A stretch of DNA of 64,000 bases from Niastella caeni (GCF_004834005.1 NZ_STFF01000003.1:496001-560000); one strand, 5' to 3'; positions 25,662 through 35,304 are shown, counted from the first letter of the stretch. The notes: generated from the sequence alone by a model not told the origin. Translations and numbers: made by a program.

Positions 25662-27197
25662 ATGTTATTCCATAACATCATATCAAATATGCCATTTAAA
25701 CAATGGATTTGGCAAGACAAAGAAAACAAACAATTACTTTGGTTTTCTATAATTATAATGATAATATCCTTTGCTTGGCTAAAGTACGTTTATCCATTCC
25801 CTAACTTTATTCCTCCTGATTCCAATAATTACCTGGAAGCGGCAAACAATAATGACTTCATTAGCATTTGGCCAATTGGATACTCAAAATTTTTACGGTT
25901 AATAAGCATTTTTTCGCGTTCTCATTTCGTATTGGTGATACTTCAATATCTCCTATTAATGGGCAGTGTATTGTACTTTTTATTTTCCATCCGATACCTA
26001 TTATCACCGGGAAAGTGGCTTTTCAGGGCGTTGTTGACAATAAGTATTATCAACCCTTTACTACCACACATCGCCAATTTTGTTTCAAGTGATTGTTTGT
26101 TTGTAGCATTGAGCCTTACGTGGTTTACACAATTACTATGGATCATTTATCAACCAAAACAAAAACTATTATTGCTTCATGCAATCGTTCTATTACTAGC
26201 ATTTATGGTTCGTTTTACAGCCGTCTGGTATCCTTTTTTTAGTATTGTACTTATTGCTTTAACAAACATTCCTCGAAGAATAAAATGGGTGGGTATTGGT
26301 GCCATTGCATTACTGTTATTTCTTTTTATTGGTCGCACACAATATGAATATAAAGTAAAAACTGGCACAGTACAGTATGCTGCGTTTGGAGGTTGGCAAT
26401 TGGCTGCTAATGCGCTCTACGGGTATGCCCACTCACAACAGGATGATCCTACATCGATAACCTGGAAATACAAAGAATTACACATCCTTGTTAATCATCA
26501 CATGGATTCATTGGATCACCTGGTTATCCGACCAGACCAGAAAATCGGCGTCTATTACTTATGGAATTTCAAATCTCCATTACGAGTGTATCCAGTTAAG
26601 AGCTGGAAAATAACCACAGCTCCACCGTCTTTTTTTGAGCAGTGGGCTACTATGGCGCCTTACTATGCATCATATGGCCGCTGGCTAATAGCGAAACATC
26701 CATGGTCATTTATTAAACATTTTATATGGCCTAACCTTGTAAGGTATTATGCGCCACCAGCCTTTTTTATGGAAAAGTATAACCTGGGAAATAAACAAGT
26801 TGATCCTATCGTAGTTACGTGGTTTGACTGGACAAATAATCAATTACCAACCCGTGCAAAGAACAGAGATATCCGTATTGCGAATATATTCCCAAACCTG
26901 TTAGCAATCCTTAATCCACTCTTTCTTATTAGTACAATCGCATTTGTAGGTTCCAAAAGTTTTAGAAGATGTAACAAAATTAGTAAAAGGATAGTTTCCT
27001 GTATGGGACTGGTTTGGTTTAGCAACGCTTTTTTTAGTGTACTATCTGCCCCTATTGAATTACGCTACCAATTATTTCCATTTGTTATTACTCTGTCATT
27101 TAGCACGTTGTTCATTTCATCACTAATAATGTCACTAAGTCAAGAATCAGAGACCAACAAAAAACAAGTAGCACTAATTTCAGAAACAGCTATGTAA
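25662..27197 (+). CDS. GT-C-like polytopic membrane protein, paralogue 2
   Basis: A 511-aa protein collinear with the one at 23594. Shared blocks are YVYPFPNFIPPDSNNYLEAA (first loop, where the GDS of paralogue 1 is PDS), PIGYSKFLRLISIFSRSHFV, ANFVSSDCLFVALSLTWF, MVRFTAVWYPFFS, FGGWQLAANALYGYAHSQ and FIKHFIWPNLVRYYAPPAFF. By eye about a third of residues agree. It begins 2 bp after the MauE-like gene, which indicates tight co-transcription. A glycosyltransferase role with a lipid-linked sugar is inference. The aspartate in the first loop is kept in both copies, consistent with both being active. Confidence 0.7.
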   Translation: MLFHNIISNMPFKQWIWQDKENKQLLWFSIIIMIISFAWLKYVYPFPNFIPPDSNNYLEAANNNDFISIWPIGYSKFLRLISIFSRSHFVLVILQYLLLMGSVLYFLFSIRYLLSPGKWLFRALLTISIINPLLPHIANFVSSDCLFVALSLTWFTQLLWIIYQPKQKLLLLHAIVLLLAFMVRFTAVWYPFFSIVLIALTNIPRRIKWVGIGAIALLLFLFIGRTQYEYKVKTGTVQYAAFGGWQLAANALYGYAHSQQDDPTSITWKYKELHILVNHHMDSLDHLVIRPDQKIGVYYLWNFKSPLRVYPVKSWKITTAPPSFFEQWATMAPYYASYGRWLIAKHPWSFIKHFIWPNLVRYYAPPAFFMEKYNLGNKQVDPIVVTWFDWTNNQLPTRAKNRDIRIANIFPNLLAILNPLFLISTIAFVGSKSFRRCNKISKRIVSCMGLVWFSNAFFSVLSAPIELRYQLFPFVITLSFSTLFISSLIMSLSQESETNKKQVALISETAM

Positions 27198-27281
27198 AAC
27201 AAAGTATCACATGAACCAATCTTCAATCAATAAGGAAATGAATATCTATCATTGAAAAATATATTTCAAAACTCTCAAGAT

Positions 27282-27773
27282 ATGAAAAAAATCAGTGCAT
27301 TTTTTATACTTGCCTGCCTAGCCGGTTGTTTTGGGAAAGAGCCTCAAAAAACAGGTAAAGAAGGCACCCCATTGCCTGAATTTAAACTTTTATTAATGGA
27401 TAGTGTTACGTGGGTGAATACTCGCGATATTCCAACAGGCAACCCTATTGCGTTATTCTTTTTTAGTCCGTATTGCCCTTATTGCAGAGACCAGACACTG
27501 GAGATTATTGAGGAAATAGACGAATTAAAAAATATACAATTTTATTTTGTTACCAGCTTTCCTCCATCAACGCTTAAAGATTTTAAAAAAGCGTACCAAT
27601 TGGCCAAATATTCTAATATCACTATAGCCATTGATCCACAACAGGCTTTAGGAAATTATTTTGAAATTACGGGCATACCTTATATAGCTATTTATAGTAA
27701 AGACAAAAAGTTAAACCACGCTTTTAAAGGGAAGATCACTTTTGGTCAGCTAAAAAAAGTAGCTGAAGAATAA
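27282..27773 (+). CDS. Redoxin/TlpA-like lipoprotein
   Basis: A predicted 163-aa protein from the ATG at 27282; the frame is open 10 codons upstream without support. A type II signal peptide MKKISAFFILACLAGC puts the lipid Cys at 16. A linker and a thioredoxin fold follow: GNPIALFFFSPYCPYCRDQT has the redox pair Cys65 and Cys68 (CPYC), and FEITGIPYIAIYSKDKK carries the cis-Pro loop (GIPY). CPYC is more oxidising-type (DsbA/glutaredoxin-like) than the CGPC of thioredoxin. It is anchored in the periplasm or on the membrane surface. It is last in the run begun at 20561 and just upstream of the first six-cysteine protein gene. Confidence 0.88.
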   Translation: MKKISAFFILACLAGCFGKEPQKTGKEGTPLPEFKLLLMDSVTWVNTRDIPTGNPIALFFFSPYCPYCRDQTLEIIEEIDELKNIQFYFVTSFPPSTLKDFKKAYQLAKYSNITIAIDPQQALGNYFEITGIPYIAIYSKDKKLNHAFKGKITFGQLKKVAEE

Positions 27774-27894
27774 TTTATTTCGCAATAACTGATTGCCCTG
27801 ATCAAGCATTCGGTTTGTCTTGATATATCCGGCCTTTGAAATATGTTAGCTTAACCCTGCAGGGACAATAGCGAACAAAGTTCATTTTAGCTTT

Positions 27895-28041
27895 TCCAGC
27901 TGATGCATGCGAAGGCTGTATAGATTTAATGAACAGTTACTCACCTATTTGCCGAGTTAACCGCTACCGGCAGATACACATCTCAATTAGCGGAATTCAA
28001 AAACCAAAGTTTAGCTTTTTGATAAAAAAAGCGCTCTAATT
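27895..28041 (+). promoter_or_regulatory. Conserved leader of six-Cys gene, copy 1
   Basis: The proximal 50 bp (ACCAAAGTTTAGCTTTTTG, then ATAAAAAAAGC and TAATT before ATG) are shared by all four six-Cys genes. TAGCTTTTTG resembles a -7 box. GCTTTTT and AAAAAGC form an inverted repeat just before the start. The distal part, including GATGCATGCGAAG, TAATGAACAG and GCCGAGTTAAC, is shared with copy 4 (45308-45463). Confidence 0.65.
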
Positions 28042-28341
28042 ATGAAAAAAATAAAAATCATGCTGTTTTCTCTTGCGCTTATAGCTGTTGTAGGTGGCGC
28101 ACTGGCTTTTAAAGCCAAATTTGTTGAAGAGTATTGCACTACAACTACACTGAATGGAACTTGTTCCTATAATGGACCTACTGGTGCACCACGTCCATTA
28201 ACCTGCACGGATGTAATAATAGAAAACTCTACAACTACAGATGATGTCAGTAAGCCGTTTTATTGCTATACAACTTCAAACGGTTCAGCCTGCCAAAATA
28301 GAACATGTACGTTCTCATCATATTTCAAGGCAGACAATTAA
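28042..28341 (+). CDS. Secreted six-cysteine small protein, copy 1
   Basis: A 99-aa precursor. The Sec signal MKKIKIMLFSLALIAVVGGA probably ends near ALA (residue 22). The mature ~75 aa have six cysteines (32, 41, 55, 75, 84, 89) that are invariant in the copies at 37240, 45464 and, after frame repair, 37740. The spacing suggests three disulfides. The chain is Thr/Ser/Asn-rich: YCTTTTLNGTCSYNGPTGAP, ENSTTT, FYCYTTSNG, QNRTCTFSSYF. No maturation enzyme of known RiPP classes is nearby, and no family was recognised with certainty (a relation to the small DUF6520/NVEALA-type secreted peptides is possible). The gene is followed by a strong terminator. Confidence 0.8.
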   Translation: MKKIKIMLFSLALIAVVGGALAFKAKFVEEYCTTTTLNGTCSYNGPTGAPRPLTCTDVIIENSTTTDDVSKPFYCYTTSNGSACQNRTCTFSSYFKADN

Positions 28342-28365
28342 ACCATAAAATGGTTTAATATTTTT

Positions 28366-28405
28366 AAAAGGCTAGGCAGTGATTGTATCGCTACCTAGCC
28401 TTTTT
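28366..28405 (+). terminator. Rho-independent terminator after six-Cys copy 1
   Basis: AAAAGGCTAGG (28366-28376) pairs with CCTAGCCTTTTT (28394-28405), a stem with a T-tail. A smaller inverted repeat, TAAACCAT / ATGGTTTA, lies over the stop codon region (28339-28358). With the SusD gene convergent, it may act for both strands. Confidence 0.85.
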
Positions 28406-28581
28406 ACTCATTATATGTGACTGTTATTATTTAATATTTTGCATTATTCAATCGAGACGTGTAACTGACTTAGTGTTGTTATAGTGTCGAGAATTGGCGT
28501 ATCTGCTATTACCAACCGTGTTCCAGCCGAAAACTCCCTTGGCTTAGGCTCTCATCTAATAATGGCGCATTACTATTTACA

Positions 28582-30126
28582 TTAGTTGTATCCCTCGTTC
28601 TGCCATATATTGGGAGCTTTCTGTAATTCTATCATTGGCAAAGGATACAACTGTTTATAGCTTTGCCAGGCACCCCCATTAGCTTTTAAAGGCGTTACTA
28701 TCTTCATTATTTCATCAATTTTCTCAGTACGTATCAGATCAAACCAACGATGCCCCCATTCAGAAAATAATTCTACCTGTCTTTCATGAAGAATTGCTGA
28801 AAGCAATGTAGATTTATCATTAGCAGCAGTATTGGGTAGTCCAGCTCTCGCTCTAATGGCATTTAGATCAACTTGAGCCCCTCCAATTTTCCCTTGATGC
28901 GCTCTTGCCTCGGCCCTAATCAAATACTGTTCCCCAATTCTTAATACCATAAAATACTCCTTCATATTCAAAGTATTTGTAGTTGCGGTTATTGTTGGAT
29001 TAGGAAGATTGATCTTGTACTTATTAGGATATGATACCGTATCATTCTTTGTGGCAGTGAGTTTATAAATCGTTGTATCTACCCAATTACCATATTCAGC
29101 CCGTTTATCGCCAGCTTCAAAACTTTGAAGCAACTGTTTACTCAAATAAATGGGATTGGCACCAGAATTTCCGGTAGAAGGCCCTGCTGGTGGAATTATT
29201 AACAATTGTGCGTCAATAGTATTGAATGCTAAGGAAGTAGGCTGCAGTTGCCATATAGCTTCACGGCTGTTTTTTATGTAAACATCATTTAAATTTGGTA
29301 ATAGATCAAACAAGGTTGTATTACTAATAACAGCAGAAGCCTGTTCTTCTGCCTTGGCATAATCGTTGGAATACAAATAAACTCTTGACAGCAAGGCTAT
29401 GGCGGCCCATTTATTGGGACGCGTTCTTTCTACAGTTGAACTTAATAAAGTTACATCTACATAAGTTTCACTTAACAGACTAATGGCATCTTGTAGATCA
29501 AGAATAATCTGTTTGTAAACCTCTTCTCTGGGTGACCGGGAAAGAAACGTATTGACTATTGGATCAGCAGTTAAAGCTAAGGGGACATCACCAAATTCAT
29601 TTACAAGATAAAAATAAAAAAAAGCTCGCAAGAACTTTGATTCTCCCAATAATTGTGCTTTGACTATTGGTGTTAGGCCAGATGAAGCATTTAAACCCTC
29701 TATAGCGGCATTACATTTAAATACAAAGTTATAAAGCGGAGACCAGTGCTCAGCTCCTGTGGCCTTTGTTGGGTCTATTTGAGATAATGCATTCTTATAA
29801 TAACTTAAATAGCTAGCTATAGTAATTCCTCCATTCAACGTATATTCATCTGCACTAAGACCAGCAAAGAAAGAAATGCTCCCTCCGCCTTGAATGAGAC
29901 TACTATTCATTGCCCCATATAACGCAGTCAATACAGAAGTAGCCGTTGCATTTGTAGTATAAACCGAATTTTCAGTTATGATGCCGGCAGGCGGCGGTAC
30001 CTCAACAAATTTTTTGCAAGCGCTTTGAAGTATAAATAGAGGAAATATAAGAATAAACATAATCCAAGTTATATCCTTAGGCATACTTGCTTTTATTTTT
30101 ATAAATCTTAAAATCATGGCAATCAT
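28582..30126 (-). CDS. SusD/RagB-family outer-membrane lipoprotein
   Basis: A 514-aa protein with a type II signal (WIMFILIFPLFILQSAC, Cys37 in this frame; an internal start at MPKDITWIM would give a more typical 23-residue signal). Features are VYTTNATATSVLTALYGAMN near the N-terminus, the SusD TPR-like helices (KFLRAFFYFYLVNEFGDVPL, RPNKWAAIALLSRVYLY) and the C-terminal block EYFMVLRIGEQYLIRAEARA plus LNAIRARAGLPN and FSEWGHRWFDLIR. SusD proteins lid the SusC channel and bind glycan or peptide ligands at the cell surface. It follows SusC by 48 bp on the same strand. The ligand is unknown; the neighbouring S9 peptidases hint at peptides rather than glycans. Confidence 0.95.
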   Translation of the reverse strand: MIAMILRFIKIKASMPKDITWIMFILIFPLFILQSACKKFVEVPPPAGIITENSVYTTNATATSVLTALYGAMNSSLIQGGGSISFFAGLSADEYTLNGGITIASYLSYYKNALSQIDPTKATGAEHWSPLYNFVFKCNAAIEGLNASSGLTPIVKAQLLGESKFLRAFFYFYLVNEFGDVPLALTADPIVNTFLSRSPREEVYKQIILDLQDAISLLSETYVDVTLLSSTVERTRPNKWAAIALLSRVYLYSNDYAKAEEQASAVISNTTLFDLLPNLNDVYIKNSREAIWQLQPTSLAFNTIDAQLLIIPPAGPSTGNSGANPIYLSKQLLQSFEAGDKRAEYGNWVDTTIYKLTATKNDTVSYPNKYKINLPNPTITATTNTLNMKEYFMVLRIGEQYLIRAEARAHQGKIGGAQVDLNAIRARAGLPNTAANDKSTLLSAILHERQVELFSEWGHRWFDLIRTEKIDEIMKIVTPLKANGGAWQSYKQLYPLPMIELQKAPNIWQNEGYN

Positions 30127-30174
30127 TTTAAATAGTTACAGTCATAATCCAAATAAAAATGACAATAAGTATTT

Positions 30175-33100
30175 TTATAAGTCAAGTTTTATTCCCACTG
30201 TCCACATCTGCAAGGGAGGCATTGTTGTACTACTCTGCGTCTCAGGATCCATTCCTGAATAATTTGTAATAGTTACGAGATTTTCTCCGCGAAAATACAA
30301 AAGGCAACCCTGCAATTTTGCTTTTTGCAGCCATTGTGGCGGTAATTGCCAGCTAAGAGATAAATTCTTCAGTCTTATATATGAAGCATCAGACATATAA
30401 TAAACATCACTTTCCACCGGCCACATTGGAAGGTTACCTATATTATTTGTAAACCGTCCAATTGGTTTATTATCCTGCTGCTTCTGCCATCGATTCAGCA
30501 CTGATATCGGCTGGTTACTAATTCCACTTGAAAACCGACCCGGCACAGTACTACCATTCCAATAGAAAAAGTCTCGTATCCCATTTTGATTTACAAATTG
30601 AAAAAGAAAATCAAGTTGAAATCTCTTAAAACTGATACTATTTAAAAATCCTCCATAGAATTTAGAAACATTAGAAACAAGGGCAGTTCTGTCTGCCTCA
30701 TAGTCCGGATCAAAAGTTGGATTACCAGATTTATCAAATACCATATATTTACCAGAAGCTGGATCAACACTAGCATATCGATATAATTTAAGTACATCAA
30801 CCGGATGACCAATAATAACTCCATAATCACCAGAAACAAAAGCTGTCTTTTCTATACCAGGAAATTTAACAACTCTATTCTGAGGTATAGTCAAATTTAT
30901 GTTACTAGTCCATGTAAAATTTCTTCCCTTGATGTTCACTGTGTTTAATGTAAACTCCCAACTTAAATTACGTATTGTGGCTTCAATATTTTGAGTAACG
31001 CCTGAAAAACCAGTTATAGAAGGTAAAACATTTAATATAATTTGATTTGAAGATCTGTTTTGCGCATAAACAACACCTAAAATAATGCGATCCTTTATAA
31101 AACCAAGATCAATCCCCCCTTGCCATTTAAGTGTTTCTTCCCATTGCAGTTGCGGGTTTGGTAAACTTAAAACCTGTAGGCCAGTTCCATTTTGATATGG
31201 AATAGGGAGGTTACTAATGGAATACGTACTTATATATGCATAATCACCAATTTGGTCATTACCGGTTGTTCCTAAACTACCGCGCAATTTCCCAAAACTA
31301 AGAAAAGGCATTCTTTGTTTAATAAAACGCTCTTCACTAAATATCCAACCTAATCCGATACTTCCAAAATTATGAAATTTGTTTTTGTCGCCGAAGCGGC
31401 TACTACCATCCCGCCTTAAAGTAAGATTCATTAAATACCTATCACTCCAGTTACCATTGAGCCGACCAAAAACAGCATTATACTTGTACTGAGCTGATCC
31501 GGCTGCAGATATAGTTTTAGTAGTTGCTGCCAACGGGGATTTCATTAATTGATCATTCGAGTATCCGAAACCTGTTACTTGTAAGAATTCATTGTTACTC
31601 TTTTGCCAGGAGGCACCGAATAGCCCTTCCATTTTTATATTACCTATATTTCGTTTATAGGTTAGCTGGGGCTCAATTACCCAACTGCTCATATTTCTTT
31701 TCCCAAATTGTGAAATCCTGTTACTTGTTGCTCTATCTTCTGGCGGAGTACGTTCCACTCGTGAAGGCATATACAGATCATTTTGTAAATTCGTATATCC
31801 CAAGCTGCTACCTATATCCAAACCAGGAAAAATGCTATAAGAAAGGTTAACATTAGTAACAAGGTTCTTAGTGTCATTTGTAAAATCTCGACTATAAGTG
31901 GTTGCCAATGGGTTGATCCAAGTACTCCTGCCTGCTGCATTAGGGGCCCAGTTTAGTGTACCGTTTTCATTATATAATGGTGGTGCATTCGGTTCTAACA
32001 ACACGGCGCTTTGTGTAAGATCAACACCAGGCAAATGATTTTGGTTATACATGTAATTACCAGACAATTGGACCCGGAATTTTGAATTAACAGAAGAACT
32101 GTTTAAAGTAAAATGAAGCCCTGACTTTTTATCATCAAAATCACCCGGAAACACCGTTGTTTGTCGGTTATAGGTAGCTCCAATCAAATATTGTACGGCA
32201 GAGGTTCCTCCAGAAATACTTGTGTTAATGTTAGTATATTTAGCTGTTTCGCCAATTAATTCCTTTTGCCAATCTGTATATCTTGTAGTATCCCATATAG
32301 TGAGATCAGGCGCATACAAATTAGGAGCGGTTGCATTTGGAACAGATGATGGTTTCAAACCATCATTTTTTAATGCCTCATTACGCATATCCAGATATTG
32401 CTTAGTATTCATCATATCTGCTCGCCGGATAATTTTTCCCCAGCCTTGCTGAACATTAATACTCATCTTGGTCTTGCCCGCTTTCCCTTTTTTGGTAGTA
32501 ATTAAAATCGCACCATTACCAGCTCTACTTCCATAAATTGCCGTTGCATCAGCATCCTTGAGAATTTCTATTGACTCAATATCGGCTGGATTAATGTAAT
32601 TTAATGGACTGCCCCCTTGCACTATTGTTTCCATTGGAGATGGCGAAGGTGTAGTGAACTGTTGGTATGGATAGGGCACTCCATCTATTACGATGAATGG
32701 TTCGAGACCGTTAAACCTAAAACTGTTGCGCCCCTGTATTCGCACTGTAACTCCTCCACCATTCATACCTGATAGTTGCCTGATTTCAATACCTGGGACC
32801 CTGCCTTGTAAAGACAACAAAGGGTTCTGCACAGGTTGCTTTTCAATATCCGCCGCCTTCACCGTTGCTATATTACCGGTTGTGACACGCCGTGAACTAG
32901 TACCATATGCAATCACTACCGTTTCATCCAATATCGACTGCTTTTGGTTTAACGAAATAGTTAAAAAAGGTTTGCCCTTAATTTGAAATGTTTGAGGATC
33001 ATGACCAACAAACGAAATTTCCAAAATCGCATTTTCATCAAGATTATCCAGGGTGAACCGGCCCTGATTATCAGTAGTTGTACCAATGTTGGTTCCTTTC

Positions 33101-33597
33101 ACTTTCACATTGGCGCCGACTAATGGATTACCTTGTGGATCTGTAACTTTACCACTTATGGTAACTGGGTCGCTCGAAGCAGGTGGCAATTGCATGGCTG
33201 ATTCTATAGCCAGCTCTTTCTTTTTAACAGATATTGCGTTATTTACTATTTTATAGGTAAATGGCTGGTTGGCAAAACATATATCCAGCACTTGAACTAT
33301 ACTGGCTTTTACAACTGTTATGTCGACCGGCTTGGCATTCTTTAACAAGCCGTCTTCGTAAAAGAAGGAATAACCAGTTTGTTTTTGAATTTCGCTGAAG
33401 ACTTTCTCGAGCGGAGCATTTTTAAGCGTAATTGTGAGCATCTGTGATAACCCACGGGCGCTTACATGTAAAAAGGCGGCTAATAGAATGATGGCAGTCA
33501 GTTTCATAACCATCAGCATTTTTTTGGTTAGCACCCGTTGACTTTGTTTCATTGCTGCGAAAACGGCCAACCGGTGACAATAAGCAGTTATTTCCAT
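30175..33597 (-). CDS. SusC/RagA TonB-dependent outer-membrane transporter with STN domain
   Basis: A predicted 1140-aa protein; the ATG at 33597 (MEITAYCHRLAVFAAM) fits the usual Chitinophagaceae start better than the upstream TTG. After the signal come an STN domain (LTITLKNAPLEKVFSEIQKQ, then YSFFYEDGLL), a carboxypeptidase-like domain (ISGKVTDPQGNPLVGANVKV), the plug with ATVKAADIEKQPVQNPLLSL and SIEILKDADATAIYGSRAGN, and a long beta-barrel ending AGVKLDL-like (MWTVGIKLDL). The STN domain indicates signalling to a FecR anti-sigma factor, which lies directly upstream (33976). Transport is energised by TonB. With SusD it forms a surface uptake complex. Confidence 0.96.
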   Translation of the reverse strand: MEITAYCHRLAVFAAMKQSQRVLTKKMLMVMKLTAIILLAAFLHVSARGLSQMLTITLKNAPLEKVFSEIQKQTGYSFFYEDGLLKNAKPVDITVVKASIVQVLDICFANQPFTYKIVNNAISVKKKELAIESAMQLPPASSDPVTISGKVTDPQGNPLVGANVKVKGTNIGTTTDNQGRFTLDNLDENAILEISFVGHDPQTFQIKGKPFLTISLNQKQSILDETVVIAYGTSSRRVTTGNIATVKAADIEKQPVQNPLLSLQGRVPGIEIRQLSGMNGGGVTVRIQGRNSFRFNGLEPFIVIDGVPYPYQQFTTPSPSPMETIVQGGSPLNYINPADIESIEILKDADATAIYGSRAGNGAILITTKKGKAGKTKMSINVQQGWGKIIRRADMMNTKQYLDMRNEALKNDGLKPSSVPNATAPNLYAPDLTIWDTTRYTDWQKELIGETAKYTNINTSISGGTSAVQYLIGATYNRQTTVFPGDFDDKKSGLHFTLNSSSVNSKFRVQLSGNYMYNQNHLPGVDLTQSAVLLEPNAPPLYNENGTLNWAPNAAGRSTWINPLATTYSRDFTNDTKNLVTNVNLSYSIFPGLDIGSSLGYTNLQNDLYMPSRVERTPPEDRATSNRISQFGKRNMSSWVIEPQLTYKRNIGNIKMEGLFGASWQKSNNEFLQVTGFGYSNDQLMKSPLAATTKTISAAGSAQYKYNAVFGRLNGNWSDRYLMNLTLRRDGSSRFGDKNKFHNFGSIGLGWIFSEERFIKQRMPFLSFGKLRGSLGTTGNDQIGDYAYISTYSISNLPIPYQNGTGLQVLSLPNPQLQWEETLKWQGGIDLGFIKDRIILGVVYAQNRSSNQIILNVLPSITGFSGVTQNIEATIRNLSWEFTLNTVNIKGRNFTWTSNINLTIPQNRVVKFPGIEKTAFVSGDYGVIIGHPVDVLKLYRYASVDPASGKYMVFDKSGNPTFDPDYEADRTALVSNVSKFYGGFLNSISFKRFQLDFLFQFVNQNGIRDFFYWNGSTVPGRFSSGISNQPISVLNRWQKQQDNKPIGRFTNNIGNLPMWPVESDVYYMSDASYIRLKNLSLSWQLPPQWLQKAKLQGCLLYFRGENLVTITNYSGMDPETQSSTTMPPLQMWTVGIKLDL

Positions 33598-33655
33598 AAC
33601 TTTGGAATAGTTTGGGTTTAACAATAAAGCAGTTTCTAGCAGAGAAATTTGTTCA

Positions 33656-33701
33656 TTGGGTTAACCCAAATATTAGCCGTTCCGTCTGATTCACGGAACG
33701 G
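33656..33701. promoter_or_regulatory. Palindrome and strong hairpin upstream of SusC
   Basis: TTGGGTTAACCCAA (33656-33669) is a perfect 14-bp palindrome. 7 bp on, CCGTTCCGT (33677-33685) pairs with ACGGAACGG (33693-33701), which is followed by TTTTTATTTT on the plus strand. Both lie within the 104 bp upstream of the SusC start. They could be an operator plus a terminator that blocks antisense reads. Confidence 0.5.
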
Positions 33702-33838
33702 TTTTTATTTTGTTAACCGCTCACGGTTTAATGGTTGATCGGATAAGTAGATGTAGCAGATTGAAAATATGCGCGTTGGTTGTCTTAGGGATTGGCTTAG
33801 CCTAAAGGCCAAACTTTTTGTGGAGTATCTTTGGCAAA

Positions 33839-33877
33839 ATGAAAAGCCCTCTTTGCTCTTCACCAAGGGCTTTTCAT
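33839..33877 (-). terminator. Hairpin terminator after FecR gene
   Basis: ATGAAAAGCCCT (33839-33850) and AGGGCTTTTCAT (33866-33877) form a perfect 12-bp stem. On the minus strand it continues into TTTTG. It lies 99 bp after the FecR stop and before SusC, so it may end or attenuate the FecR transcript. The rest of the 378-bp gap has no gene. Confidence 0.75.
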
Positions 33878-33975
33878 AGCTAACCGCATTGTGAAGTAAA
33901 TGCATTGGTTAAGGGATATAGATAAGTGCAACCTCTAACCTCCCACCCAACATGGGGAGTATAAATAGGGTACTA

Positions 33976-35199
33976 CTATGGTATCACAATTATTTTTTTT
34001 CCTTCAATACGGCAGTGAACGCCTGCAAACTCTATTACACTTAACACTTCCGAGGCATTCAACCGGCGGGGGATTTCACCGGTAAAAAATTTCTCCGGCA
34101 GGTTTTTATCATATTCTACCTGTACATCGTACCATCGCGCCAATTGCCGCATCACTGTTTTCAGATCGGTACGTACGAATTTAAATTTGCCATTTTTCCA
34201 GGCCACTGCCTCTTCTACATTAGCGTCTTTATCTACCCGTACTTTTTCATTGGCCTTTGTTAACAAAGCTTGTTGTCCGGGTTTCAGAAGAACCGAAGCC
34301 GGTGTTTTCACTATTACTTTCACCTTACCTTGCAATAGGGTGGTCTTTGATTCTTTTTCATCTTCATAAGCCATGACATTAAAATGCGTACCCAGTACCT
34401 CTACCTTCATCCCATTATTCACCTCCACTTCAAAAGGCATTCTTTCTGCACTTCCCGGCATCGTTACATGGGCTACTTCAAAATAGGCCTCACCGGTCAA
34501 CTGTACCACGCGCTCTTTCCCTGAAAAACTCACGGGAAATTTCAATGAACTGGCGGCATTCAACCATACTTTGCTTCCATCGGGCAAAGTGAGCTGGTAT
34601 TGTCCGCCTCGTGGGGTAGTCACGGTATTATAGCTAGTAGCTAGTGGCGAGTGGCTACTAGGGGATGTAGATTGAGACGTATTATATGCCAATTCTCCAT
34701 CTGCCTGCTTTACCACGTTAGTGCTCCCCTGCTTGCTGATTGTCCCGTTCGCAATATTGTCTAAAACAATATTGGAACCATCGGCCAGAGTCAGCACCGC
34801 TTTATTACCCCCCGGTGCAATATCCTGGTTTGTTTTTTTTGTTGCTGTCTCGGTAACAGCCGGTCGTTTATCCCTCCGATTATTAATAACTAATAACCAT
34901 ACCATGCATACCACTGCTATTGCACTTGCGACAACAGCTATATATTTTAACCACTTAGTTTTGGCATGGTACAGATCAACAACAGATGCGGGTTGATTTA
35001 TATTATGCGTTTGTTGAAACTGATACAGATCCTGCAAAGCACGTTGCAATCCCTCTTCATTGGTAAGTTCATTAAAAACCTTCCTGTTTTCATCCGATTC
35101 ACTGATCCAACTGTTCATTATACTTCTTTCTTCCCCGGTCAATTCGCCCAGTAAATGCTTCCGAATCAACATAGATATGTCACCTGCCTTATCAGTCAT
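33976..35199 (-). CDS. FecR-family anti-sigma factor
   Basis: A 407-aa protein. The N-terminal anti-sigma helix bundle (LIRKHLLGELTGEERSIMNS) is cytoplasmic. One transmembrane helix lies at about 84-107 (YIAVVASAIAVVCMVWLLVI). The periplasmic FecR domain (about 175-290) has TVTTPRGGQYQLTLPDGSKV, WLNAASSLKFPVSF and TGEAYFEVAH. A C-terminal DUF4974-like region (FTGEIPRRLNASEVLSVIEF) ends GKKIIVIP. It receives the STN signal from SusC and releases an ECF sigma factor. The expected sigma gene is not adjacent; the nearest is at 46764-47366, 11.6 kb upstream on the same strand. GC content is higher than in the six-Cys/S9 genes around it. Confidence 0.95.
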   Translation of the reverse strand: MTDKAGDISMLIRKHLLGELTGEERSIMNSWISESDENRKVFNELTNEEGLQRALQDLYQFQQTHNINQPASVVDLYHAKTKWLKYIAVVASAIAVVCMVWLLVINNRRDKRPAVTETATKKTNQDIAPGGNKAVLTLADGSNIVLDNIANGTISKQGSTNVVKQADGELAYNTSQSTSPSSHSPLATSYNTVTTPRGGQYQLTLPDGSKVWLNAASSLKFPVSFSGKERVVQLTGEAYFEVAHVTMPGSAERMPFEVEVNNGMKVEVLGTHFNVMAYEDEKESKTTLLQGKVKVIVKTPASVLLKPGQQALLTKANEKVRVDKDANVEEAVAWKNGKFKFVRTDLKTVMRQLARWYDVQVEYDKNLPEKFFTGEIPRRLNASEVLSVIEFAGVHCRIEGKKIIVIP

Positions 35200-35304
35200 G
35201 AGTTACTATTTTTGGTATTGTCTGTTTAAGTAAAACCTTAAGTAGCAGGAAATCTAACCGCAAAAAAGAAAAAACTTTAACAGCCCTACGGCAACAAAAA
35301 ATTC

